A DNA stretch of 5,252 nucleotides from Desulfuromusa sp. (GCA_029934095.1 JAOZMV010000124.1:1-5252), one strand, 5' to 3'. Numbered from the stretch's first letter, positions 1-4,754 are shown. Made by a program: numbers and translations. Notes: generated by a model from the letters alone, not told the origin.

Positions 1-313
1 AAAGTGACTCTTTCCAGGACAGCTGTTCCAGATAAGGAAGATGCTGCCACTGACAGCCACCACACTCGCCAGCAACTGGACATAGCGGCTGTTGACGCAC
101 GGGCGCAGGCTTTAAAATTTCAACAACTTCAGCTTGCAGAAAATTCTTTTTAGACTTGGTGACACGACAACTCACGGTATCGCCGACAGCGGTGTGGGGA
201 ATGAAAACCACTTGCCCCTGATGTCGTGCCAATCCGGCACCACCATTTACCATTGTCTCTACGGTGAGGGGTGAAATAATTTCAGCAATCCGGGGACGCT
301 TCTGCACCGGCAA
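1..313 (-). CDS. rlmD: 23S rRNA (uracil-5-)-methyltransferase, RlmD/TrmA family, N-terminal part (cut by window edge)
   Basis: Only the first 104 codons are present; the gene runs off the left edge. Residues about 9-67 form a TRAM-like RNA-binding domain (RIAEIISPLTVET, GGAGLARHQGQVVFIP, then a basic KSKKNF segment). A cysteine cluster follows with spacing C78-x5-C84-x2-C87 (CPVAGECGGC) and the family's Q-x-Q-H-L-x-Y-x-x-Q-L continuation. In the family these cysteines plus a later one bind a 4Fe-4S cluster, and the missing C-terminal domain uses SAM to make 5-methyluridine. RlmD (23S rRNA U1939) is the closest guess; RlmC, RlmCD or TrmA cannot be excluded without the rest. An in-frame TAA lies just upstream, overlapping the end of lysA, and no ATG precedes the TRAM core. 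The start must therefore be TTG at 313 (chosen) or GTG at 307, neither with a clear Shine-Dalgarno. The tight spacing after lysA suggests translational coupling. Confidence 0.85.
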   Translation of the reverse strand, partial: MPVQKRPRIAEIISPLTVETMVNGGAGLARHQGQVVFIPHTAVGDTVSCRVTKSKKNFLQAEVVEILKPAPVRQQPLCPVAGECGGCQWQHLPYLEQLSWKESL

Positions 314-315
314 AT

Positions 316-1590
316 TCAGCTTTTAACCTGATCGGGGGCAAACCGATCCTCGGCAAAAGTCAAGGTAGCAAAATAATCGTCAAGAGTTTCTTCCCGCCGG
401 ATCAGCTCCACTGAACCATCAGCACGCAGTAATAACTCTTTGGGGCGTAATTTGGCATTATATTGAAATCCCATCGCGTGACCATGAGCACCAGTATCGT
501 GAATCACCAGGATGTCTCCCTCATCAATCTTCGGAAGCTCGCGTTGAACCGCGAATTTATCATTATTTTCACAGAGAGAACCGGCCACATCGTAGACCTG
601 ATCTTTGGGAGCATCCTCTTTGCCAATCACATCAATATGGTGATAGGCACCGTACAAGGCCGGACGCATCAACGCAGACATACAGGCATCCACACCAATA
701 TATTTCCGGTAAATATCCTTATGATTGATTGCAGATGTCATCAGGCACCCGTGTGGACCGGTCATGAAGCGACCGATCTCCATATACATCCGGGGAACAT
801 AATTATACTTCTTCTTAAAAGTATTAAATAACGTTTCAATTTCAGCAGCCATCGAATCAATGTCCAATGGTGCCTGATCCGGCTCATAGGGGATCCCCAC
901 CCCGCCACCGATATTGACGAATTCAAGCTTGATACCCAATTCAGATTCTATCAGTTCGGCAATCCCCAATACCATCTTGGCAGTTTCCACCATATAGGTG
1001 TAATCAAGTTCATTCGAAGCCACCATGGTATGCAGACCAAACCGCTTTGCCCCACGCTGCTGCGCCAGACGGTAGGCGTCAATAACTTGCTCGTGACTCA
1101 GCCCATATTTAGCTTCAACCGGATTCCCGATGATCACATTGCCGGTACGGCGTGGCCCTGGATTATAGCGGAAACAAATCAGCTCGGGGAATTCGGGAAC
1201 TTTTTCGATCAGCGAAATGTCATCCAGATTGAGGACACAGCCCCCCTCTTCTGCTGCAGTTTTAAATTCAATCTGGTCGGTATTATTTGAGGTAAACATG
1301 ATCTCTTCACCACGCGCACCAATCTGGCGACTCAATTTAAGTTCACCGATGGAACTACAATCAAAACCGAAACCCATATCGAACATTAATTGGAGAATGC
1401 GGGGATTAGGCAATGCTTTAACCGCGTAATATTCACGAAAACCTTCAACCCCTGAAAAAAGTTTTTTAAGATTTTCTCCCGTTTCACGAATACCAACCTC
1501 ATCATAGATATGAAAAGGGGTACCATAATGTTCGACCAATTGTTGGGCAACGGGGAAAAGACGATCCTTAAAGCTCTGTGACATGGGCAT
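316..1590 (-). CDS. lysA: Diaminopimelate decarboxylase-like PLP enzyme (LysA family, fold type III)
   Basis: A 424-residue protein, normal for LysA. The family's last lysine-biosynthesis step decarboxylates meso-diaminopimelate to L-lysine in the cytoplasm. In order: YAVKA with the PLP-binding K58; RYNPG at 141-145; H187 in GLHTMVASN; the phosphate-binding glycine loop NIGGGVGIPY (226-235); EIGR (271-274) in place of the common EPGR, arginine kept; CENND (340-344) in place of CESGD, keeping C340, E341 and D344; and DTGAHGHAMG (365-374), with His where classical LysA has Tyr. From memory, the same combination (ASN, E-x-GRFM, CENND, DTGAHG) marks a coherent clade common in Clostridia, so I read it as a subtype rather than decay. 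Start ATG at 1590 has AAGGAG seven bases upstream; a second ATG (codon 3) is less well placed. It follows the lrp gene by 13 nt. Substrate is inferred: another basic amino acid, L or D, is possible. Confidence 0.88.
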   Translation of the reverse strand: MPMSQSFKDRLFPVAQQLVEHYGTPFHIYDEVGIRETGENLKKLFSGVEGFREYYAVKALPNPRILQLMFDMGFGFDCSSIGELKLSRQIGARGEEIMFTSNNTDQIEFKTAAEEGGCVLNLDDISLIEKVPEFPELICFRYNPGPRRTGNVIIGNPVEAKYGLSHEQVIDAYRLAQQRGAKRFGLHTMVASNELDYTYMVETAKMVLGIAELIESELGIKLEFVNIGGGVGIPYEPDQAPLDIDSMAAEIETLFNTFKKKYNYVPRMYMEIGRFMTGPHGCLMTSAINHKDIYRKYIGVDACMSALMRPALYGAYHHIDVIGKEDAPKDQVYDVAGSLCENNDKFAVQRELPKIDEGDILVIHDTGAHGHAMGFQYNAKLRPKELLLRADGSVELIRREETLDDYFATLTFAEDRFAPDQVKS

Positions 1591-1603
1591 GAAACAACTC
1601 CTT

Positions 1604-2080
1604 TTATGATGATAAACGGTTTAAATCTATTTTTCGGGTCTCTTTAATTGTATTTAAAACAATACTGGTTCGAGTCTGTTGTACCCCGGTCAGGGGACAA
1701 ATTTCATCGGCAAGGATTCTTCCTAACTCACCATTATCAGCAACCCGCAATTTCAGCAGATAGCCATCTTCACCGGCAACCTGATGGACATCCTGAACCC
1801 CAGTCACCGCAGATAATGCGCTAGCCAGATCGGCACGACAAGAGGACTGGACACTGACTTGCACAAACGCCATGAGGCCCTGGTTGAAAGGCTGTGGATT
1901 CAAACGAACTTCATACCCTTCAATAATGCCACGATCTTCAAGTTTACGGATTCGTTCCAATACGGCCGAAGGTGCCATGCCAATCTGACGGGAAACTTCA
2001 GCGTTTGGAATTCGAGCTTTCTCCTGAAGAATCATCAGTATTTGATGATCAATATCGTCGATTATTCTTTTTGTGTCCAT
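1604..2080 (-). CDS. Lrp/AsnC-family transcriptional regulator
   Basis: At 158 residues it has the normal family length. The N-terminus has the winged helix-turn-helix signature: IDDIDHQILMILQ (7-19), then NAEVSRQIGMAPSAVLERIRKLEDRGII (about 26-53, the recognition helix around APSAVLERIRKL). Residues about 67-145 form the RAM ligand-binding domain, with the glycine-rich G-E-D-G-Y-L-L-K-L-R-V segment (103-112) typical of the amino-acid effector site. Such proteins form dimers to octamers and sense amino acids or their derivatives. The stop TAA directly abuts the Shine-Dalgarno of lysA, so the two are almost certainly co-transcribed; regulation of lysA by lysine or a related ligand is inference. 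The start ATG at 2080 fits the family N-terminus, and an in-frame TGA at 2093-2095 leaves no upstream alternative. Oddly, this ATG has no good Shine-Dalgarno, while a strong one about 21 nt upstream serves other frames. Confidence 0.93.
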   Translation of the reverse strand: MDTKRIIDDIDHQILMILQEKARIPNAEVSRQIGMAPSAVLERIRKLEDRGIIEGYEVRLNPQPFNQGLMAFVQVSVQSSCRADLASALSAVTGVQDVHQVAGEDGYLLKLRVADNGELGRILADEICPLTGVQQTRTSIVLNTIKETRKIDLNRLSS

Positions 2081-2100
2081 AAATAGAGAATATCATCCAT

Positions 2101-2106
2101 TCTCCT
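2101..2106 (-). promoter_or_regulatory. Misplaced Shine-Dalgarno in the lrp leader
   Basis: AGGAGA is the only strong ribosome-binding sequence before the lrp regulator. It is 20 nt from that gene's ATG (2080), too far for direct use. It is 5 nt from an ATG at 2096 that opens a 15-codon ORF (2049-2096) overlapping the regulator start in another frame, and it touches an ATG at 2100 opening a 12-codon ORF. Either may be a leader ORF that couples translation, or both may be chance. Confidence 0.35.
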
Positions 2107-2115
2107 AAAAATGTC

Positions 2116-2146
2116 AACCATTATAGTCAGTTTTTTATTAATGGTT
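2116..2146. promoter_or_regulatory. Inverted-repeat operator candidate for the Lrp-type regulator
   Basis: AACCATTA (2116-2123) and TAATGGTT (2139-2146) are perfect 8-bp inverted arms separated by 15 bp, with half-site centres 23 bp apart, about two helical turns. The repeat overlaps the putative -10 and spacer of the lrp promoter, so a bound protein would block transcription. Lrp/AsnC proteins commonly autoregulate; assigning this site to the neighbouring regulator is inference. Confidence 0.5.
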
Positions 2147-2148
2147 AT
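2120..2148 (-). promoter_or_regulatory. Putative sigma-70 promoter of the lrp-lysA-rlmD unit
   Basis: A perfect TATAAT reads leftward at 2125-2120. Seventeen bases upstream the hexamer is ATAACC, a poor -35, so the promoter would need an activator or be weak. Predicted start is near 2113, giving a leader of about 32 nt. A TTGACA at 2117-2112 is a second possible -35, with GATATT 17 bp downstream, but that would give an almost leaderless transcript. Confidence 0.4.
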
Positions 2149-2168
2149 CTAGTTCATACAACTAATCT

Positions 2169-2278
2169 GCCACCAAGGCGCCAAGAGCACCAAGAAAAGC
2201 TGAAAGGTCTTTTTTGGTTTAAAACAAAAAACGGTTTTTTGCTTTTGGTCCTATTGGAGAGCTTGGCGTCTTGGTGGC
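2169..2278. repeat. Long imperfect palindrome (CCAAG-type intergenic repeat)
   Basis: The 17-base outer arms at 2169-2185 and 2262-2278 are inverted copies with one mismatch (G-T, a wobble pair in RNA). Inside, AAAAGC (2195-2200) pairs with GCTTTT (2241-2246), around an A/T-rich centre of T-runs and A-runs. CCAAG recurs three times at 8-9 base steps in the left arm. There is no ORF. It fits a REP or MITE-like element and lies between the end of yrbG and the lrp promoter, where its RNA could fold and act as a transcription barrier. I recall similar CCAAG-rich palindromes from other environmental bacteria, but copy number cannot be seen here. Confidence 0.7.
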
Positions 2279-2301
2279 CATATCATTGTTTTAAGAATAA
2301 T

Positions 2302-2346
2302 CCTTCTCCATAAGGAAGAAGGTGGTCGCAGACCGAATGAGGAGGG
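2302..2346. repeat. Second REP-like repeat, possibly a fragment
   Basis: Two adjacent small hairpins: CCTTCT (2302-2307) with AGAAGG (2317-2322), then GGTC (2324-2327) with GACC (2331-2334) around a three-base GCA loop, followed by a purine-rich GAATGAGGAGGGGG tract. The order resembles the common proteobacterial repeat with the theme ACCTTC...CCTCAT. It lies 49 bases beyond the yrbG stop. Together with the preceding palindrome it fills most of the 314-base gap between lrp and yrbG, which otherwise contains only the lrp promoter region; I see no gene there. Confidence 0.45.
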
Positions 2347-2394
2347 GGAAAGCTGTGATGATGGGAAATAACTCTGCCCTTAAAAAACAGGGTA

Positions 2395-3375
2395 CTAGAC
2401 CAGGCCAAAGACTTTGGAAATAAGATAGGCAGAATAACCCAGATAGATGGTCAGTAGCAGCAGACCTTCCACCCGAGAGATTTGTTTTTCTCCACTAGAA
2501 CCAACCCGAACCAGAAACAGAGCCAAGGTCAATAGCACCATGAGGAGAGAATCACGATAGAGAACCTCCCGGTCAATAGCCAACGGAGCGATCGCCCCAG
2601 CAATACCTACCACTGCTAATGTATTAAACAGATTAGAACCGATAACATTACCGATAGCCAGATCATGCTCTCCTTTACGAATTGCCGCGAGAGATGAAGC
2701 TAGTTCGGGTAAAGAGGTGCCGAGTGCAACCACAGTCAAACCGATAATCAAGTCACTGACACCAAAACCCCGGGCAATTTCAACCGCCCCCCAGACCAGC
2801 AGACGCGAACTTGCCACCAGCAGCAGCATACCAACGACAAGCCAGATTAATGCAGCCCGGCGCGACATAGGTTCATCTTCAAGAACATGATCAACATCAC
2901 TAGCTAAACTGTCCTGCCGATGGCGGAGACCAAGCCAGATTGACCAGCCCATAATAATGGCAAAAACAAACAATAGAATCCAGGCATCAGCTCGACCGAG
3001 ATAGAGATCAAACAGGAGGAGAGCCCCTAAAAGTGTCGCCACCAGCAGAACTGGCAATTCTTTACGCAGCACACCAGATTTGACAGTTATCGGGCTGATC
3101 AATGCAGTCAAACCCAGAATCAGGGCAATATTGGCTATATTTGAACCGTAAGCATTGCCAAGTGCCAACCCGGGATTTCCCTGTGCCGCAGAGATTGCTG
3201 AAACAACCATTTCTGGTGCTGAAGTCCCAAACCCAATCACCACCATCCCGATTAACAATGGTGGCATTCCGGCATACCGTGCTGTCGCAGCAGCCCCCGC
3301 AACAAAACGGTCAGCACTCCAGACCAGCAAGATTAACCCACAAATAAGTGCAACTGCGGGCAAGGTGAGTGACAT
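2395..3375 (-). CDS. yrbG: Calcium/sodium antiporter, YrbG/CaCA family
   Basis: A 326-residue polytopic inner-membrane protein with about ten hydrophobic segments. It carries both inverted alpha-repeats of the CaCA superfamily: alpha-1 with GFGTSAPE (48-55) and GNAYGSN (73-79), alpha-2 with ALGTSLPEL (217-225) and GNVIGSNLFN (242-251). The acidic E55 and E224 and the flanking Thr, Ser and Asn residues are those that line the cation site in this family. A charged cytoplasmic loop (about 151-172, rich in D/E) separates the two halves, as usual. Predicted role is export of Ca2+ or a related cation in exchange for Na+ or H+; the ion is not decided by sequence alone. In enterobacteria yrbG sits beside kdsD; here it is not, so it is probably its own transcription unit. 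The ATG at 3375 fits the family N-terminus; AGGCGA five bases upstream is a weak ribosome site. Confidence 0.93.
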   Translation of the reverse strand: MSLTLPAVALICGLILLVWSADRFVAGAAATARYAGMPPLLIGMVVIGFGTSAPEMVVSAISAAQGNPGLALGNAYGSNIANIALILGLTALISPITVKSGVLRKELPVLLVATLLGALLLFDLYLGRADAWILLFVFAIIMGWSIWLGLRHRQDSLASDVDHVLEDEPMSRRAALIWLVVGMLLLVASSRLLVWGAVEIARGFGVSDLIIGLTVVALGTSLPELASSLAAIRKGEHDLAIGNVIGSNLFNTLAVVGIAGAIAPLAIDREVLYRDSLLMVLLTLALFLVRVGSSGEKQISRVEGLLLLTIYLGYSAYLISKVFGLV

Positions 3376-3408
3376 AGGTCGCCTGTAGATTAAGGGGATA
3401 AAAATAGT

Positions 3409-3437
3409 CTGGGGACAGAAATCAATTCTGTCCCCAG
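3409..3437. terminator. Perfect hairpin, CTGGGGACAGAA arms, between the SEC-C gene and yrbG
   Basis: CTGGGGACAGAA (3409-3420) and TTCTGTCCCCAG (3426-3437) are perfect 12-bp arms around a five-base loop. Reading leftward a TATTTTTAT tract follows after three bases, so it could act as a Rho-independent terminator. It may equally be one copy of a dispersed GGGGACAG-type palindrome of the REP class. It starts almost exactly at the predicted yrbG transcription start and ends 33 bases before its ATG, so it could form part of the yrbG leader. Confidence 0.6.
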
Positions 3438-3441
3438 TAAA

Positions 3442-3469
3442 ATGATATTTCCAAAAGTTGGATACTCAA
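3442..3469 (-). promoter_or_regulatory. Putative sigma-70 promoter of yrbG
   Basis: TTGAGT (3469-3464), a 16-bp spacer and TATCAT (3447-3442) match the consensus at 4/6 and 5/6. The start would be near 3435, at the edge of the large hairpin. The spacer contains a small palindrome, TCCAA-AAG-TTGGA (3450-3462), that might be a regulator site. Confidence 0.4.
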
Positions 3470-3474
3470 AAGGT

Positions 3475-3490
3475 AAAACCCGAACCGGGT
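3475..3490 (-). terminator. Small hairpin after the SEC-C gene
   Basis: Read leftward, ACCCG-GTT-CGGGT followed by TTT begins 17 bases beyond the SEC-C stop. The stem is only 5 bp and the T-run short, so this is a weak intrinsic terminator at best; the larger hairpin at 3409-3437 may do the job instead. Confidence 0.3.
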
Positions 3491-3506
3491 CTTAACGCCG
3501 TGGGCC

Positions 3507-3719
3507 TCAGCCAAACACCGGGCTGCAAGCCTTTCTTGCCGCCAGCGCTTTTATCCGTTGTTTTTCCAGATAAACATGATCCTGCTCCAGATGGCACTTC
3601 TTATACTTAAGACCGCTATCACACCAGCAGAGATCGTTCCTTAACGGTAATATCTCTGGTGGTGGCGAACCAAGATCTTCCTTGTCCTCACTTTTAAAAA
3701 GTCGACTGAACAGACCCAT
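3507..3719 (-). CDS. SEC-C motif zinc-binding mini-protein
   Basis: A 70-residue protein whose centre is a SEC-C motif: RNDLCWCDSGLKYKKCH, with zinc ligands C31, C33, C42 and H43, the C-x-C-x8-C-H pattern found at the C-terminus of SecA. In SecA the motif binds zinc and contacts SecB and ribosomes; in free-standing proteins its role is mostly unknown. The N-terminus MGLFSRLFKS is short and amphipathic, followed by an acidic, proline-rich linker (about 11-25); the C-terminal third is basic and likely helical. I chose ATG 3719 because AGGAG lies exactly seven bases upstream; an ATG at 3734 would add five residues, has no ribosome site, and would place the Shine-Dalgarno inside the coding region. 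A good promoter sits just upstream, so the gene is probably transcribed on its own or also from the zinc-ribbon gene. Confidence 0.8.
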   Translation of the reverse strand: MGLFSRLFKSEDKEDLGSPPPEILPLRNDLCWCDSGLKYKKCHLEQDHVYLEKQRIKALAARKACSPVFG

Positions 3720-3726
3720 ACAAATA

Positions 3727-3731
3727 CTCCT
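3727..3731 (-). promoter_or_regulatory. Shine-Dalgarno that decides the SEC-C gene start
   Basis: AGGAG, seven bases before ATG 3719 and three bases after the alternative ATG 3734. This places the start at 3719. Confidence 0.8.
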
Positions 3732-3756
3732 CATAGCAAAATCGATAGATCAGAGG

Positions 3757-3785
3757 AATATATAGAAAAACCGACAGTGAAACAA
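3757..3785 (-). promoter_or_regulatory. Putative sigma-70 promoter of the SEC-C gene
   Basis: TTGTTT (3785-3780), a 17-bp spacer and TATATT (3762-3757), each 4-5 matches to consensus. The predicted start near 3750 gives a leader of about 30 nt ending in the AGGAG ribosome site. Confidence 0.5.
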
Positions 3786-3828
3786 GAAAACTTTCTGCAA
3801 CGACAACCTCTTTTCAACCGCAATAATG

Positions 3829-4329
3829 CTAATAAGACTTACGGTAAAACGTATGGTGACATTTTGGGCAAGGGGGAATTTTTGCAGTTTTCTTCATATG
3901 GATCACTTCGCCACACTCTTTACAGGTCAGCGATCCGGGGCTGGTGATCTCACCGGTTTTAAATTCTAAATTACCTTCTGATTTTTTTGCCCAATCACCC
4001 AGAGTTTCGGCTGTATTCGACAAGATCCTGGAAAAGATACTTTTAGCGCCAACACCAATCCGTTTGGGATCAACCGCTTCTTTGACGTTCGTTTTACCTT
4101 TACTCGCACTATCAACAATATGCTGGATATCACGTTTCACATAGGTTGATATTTTTTCAGACTGTTCCCGCGTAAAGTTTCCAGCCGAAGACCAATCATC
4201 CTGTACCCGTTTCAACGCCTCATCCAGGGTTTTTCGACCACTTCCTACTAATTCTTCAGTCTGTGAAACCATTTTTTCATACAAACTGACATCATCCTGA
4301 TTATCTTTGTTCTGATTACTATCTGTCAT
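3829..4329 (-). CDS. Zinc-ribbon protein, DUF1451/YbeL-like
   Basis: A 166-residue soluble protein. The first half is charged and predicted helical (YEKMVSQTEELV; a TLDEALKRVQDD stretch at 34-45; TREQSEKISTYVKRDIQHIV at 53-72), resembling the helical part of YbeL-like proteins with their ELTR-x-E...RRDL pattern. The C-terminus is a zinc ribbon: TGEITSPGSLTCKECGEVIH then IPPCPKC, with ligands C136, C139, C154 and C157, spacing C-x2-C-x14-C-x2-C. The TGEI-x-x-PG-x-L-x-C...IPPCPKC signature is what I recall from gammaproteobacterial DUF1451 proteins. The biochemical function is unknown. I chose ATG 4329 because AGGAG lies seven bases upstream; an ATG at 4347 would add six residues and overlap that ribosome site. 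Compared with YbeL, residues about 80-125 carry a different segment (DPKRIGVGAKSIFSRIL). Confidence 0.82.
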   Translation of the reverse strand: MTDSNQNKDNQDDVSLYEKMVSQTEELVGSGRKTLDEALKRVQDDWSSAGNFTREQSEKISTYVKRDIQHIVDSASKGKTNVKEAVDPKRIGVGAKSIFSRILSNTAETLGDWAKKSEGNLEFKTGEITSPGSLTCKECGEVIHMKKTAKIPPCPKCHHTFYRKSY

Positions 4330-4336
4330 GGGTTCG

Positions 4337-4341
4337 CTCCT
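4337..4341 (-). promoter_or_regulatory. Shine-Dalgarno that decides the zinc-ribbon gene start
   Basis: AGGAG with a seven-base spacer to ATG 4329. The alternative ATG at 4347 lies upstream of this sequence and has no ribosome site of its own. Confidence 0.8.
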
Positions 4342-4387
4342 TTTCATTCTCGATTAAGAAAGATACTTTCAATAAATAAAACTCTTT

Positions 4388-4416
4388 ATTATAGATTAAC
4401 AGATTTCTCTCAAATG
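4388..4416 (-). promoter_or_regulatory. Putative promoter of the zinc-ribbon gene
   Basis: A perfect TATAAT reads leftward at 4393-4388. The -35 region is poor (CATTTG at 17 bp; TTGAGA at only 14 bp). The start would be near 4381, with a leader of about 50 nt. It lies in the 116-base gap after the small TGA-containing gene. Confidence 0.35.
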
Positions 4417-4445
4417 TCATACAAAGCTTGAAACAAAGAGATCAA

Positions 4446-4634
4446 CTATTTATTCGTTTCAGCGGGCATGCAACCAAGGATGAAACCGACCAGTAAACCG
4501 AGAAGAGTCCCTGACCAGGGACTGGATGTAGGACCTCAGGTACTGCCGGCACATTGACCTAAATAACCAAGTAGTGCTCCCGACAAACCACCGATAAGGG
4601 TGATGACTCCTATTTTTAAAAACTGTTTTTTCAT
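4446..4634 (-). CDS. Candidate selenoprotein: two-helix membrane protein with in-frame TGA (DUF6132-like)
   Basis: Start ATG 4634 has AGGA seven bases upstream. The frame reads 32 codons to a TGA (4538-4536) and continues open for 29 more to TAG (4448-4446). Read through, the protein has 62 residues: helix one FLKIGVITLIGGLSGALLGY (5-24), a loop C28-A-G-S-T-U33-G-P-T-S-S-P-W, helix two GTLLGLLVGFILG (42-54), and a short polar tail. From memory, small membrane proteins of the DUF6132 type have C-x-S-G-x-C-x-x-T-S-x-P between two helices; aligned without gaps, the TGA takes the place of the second cysteine. A SECIS-like hairpin follows. TGA is a normal stop in neighbouring genes, so reassignment is unlikely. 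The C28/U33 pair would suit a membrane-bound redox or metal/selenium function, but none is established. Alternatives: a cysteine-to-stop mutation (pseudogene), or a true 32-residue peptide. Not recognised with a gene symbol. Confidence 0.65.
4506..4523 (-). promoter_or_regulatory. SECIS-like hairpin downstream of the in-frame TGA
   Basis: AGTCCCT-GGTC-AGGGACT forms a perfect 7-bp stem with a four-base loop. The loop begins 20 nt after the TGA, close to the 18-19 nt to the AGGUCU loop of the E. coli fdhF SECIS as I recall it, and the GGU in the apical loop matches what SelB recognises there. I see no obvious bulged U in the stem, which fdhF has. It lies within the coding region, as bacterial SECIS elements must. 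Confidence 0.6.
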
Positions 4635-4641
4635 TCAGTAG

Positions 4642-4645
4642 TCCT
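4642..4645 (-). promoter_or_regulatory. Shine-Dalgarno of the candidate selenoprotein gene
   Basis: AGGA with a seven-base spacer to ATG 4634. It fixes the reading frame that contains the TGA, rather than the overlapping open frame that begins at a TTG at 4650. Confidence 0.65.
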
Positions 4646-4715
4646 AGCAATCAAGCAAAAAGTTCTCTTCACAATATTTCTCGTCCTCATCATCTGCCAC
4701 AAAGAACAATACCAG

Positions 4716-4754
4716 AAAAATCAAAAAGCCCAGGAGGCTGTTTAACAGCCTCCT
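4716..4754 (-). terminator. Strong leftward Rho-independent terminator
   Basis: AGGAGGCTGTT (4732-4742) and AACAGCCTCCT (4744-4754) are perfect 11-bp arms about a single central base. Reading leftward the stem is followed by GGGC, TTTTT, GA, TTTTT. No T-run follows on the plus strand, so it is directional. It must end a transcript coming from the right, and it isolates the candidate selenoprotein gene from upstream transcription. Confidence 0.8.

Noticed and set aside
463..831. Open plus-strand frames inside lysA, the regulator, yrbG and the zinc-ribbon gene (for example 463-831, 1030-1290, 1859-2086, 3102-3388, 3944-4144).
   Set aside because: They lie antisense to confidently identified genes, lack ribosome sites and show no domain.
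316..1590. Altered LysA motifs (CENND, EIGR, DTGAHG) as signs of a dead or neofunctionalised enzyme.
   Set aside because: The same set of variants recurs, from memory, across a functional LysA clade in Clostridia; key Lys, His, Arg, Cys and Glu residues are all kept.
2169..2278. Possible CRISPR array because of the recurring CCAAG units.
   Set aside because: The units are only five bases at 8-9 base steps inside a palindrome; there is no repeat-spacer structure.
4459..4650. 63-codon open frame over the candidate selenoprotein gene.
   Set aside because: It begins at a TTG without a ribosome site and its product (many Arg, Trp, His) is unlike a natural protein; the shifted frame starting at 4634 has a proper ribosome site and two membrane helices.
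4645..4735. An open minus-strand frame just before the candidate selenoprotein gene, encoding a hydrophobic run plus an acidic Cys-containing tail (VADDEDEKYCEENFLLDC) and ending in a TAG that overlaps the next ribosome site.
   Set aside because: No start codon has a suitable ribosome site, and the hydrophobic part is what the T-rich tail of the terminator would encode by chance.
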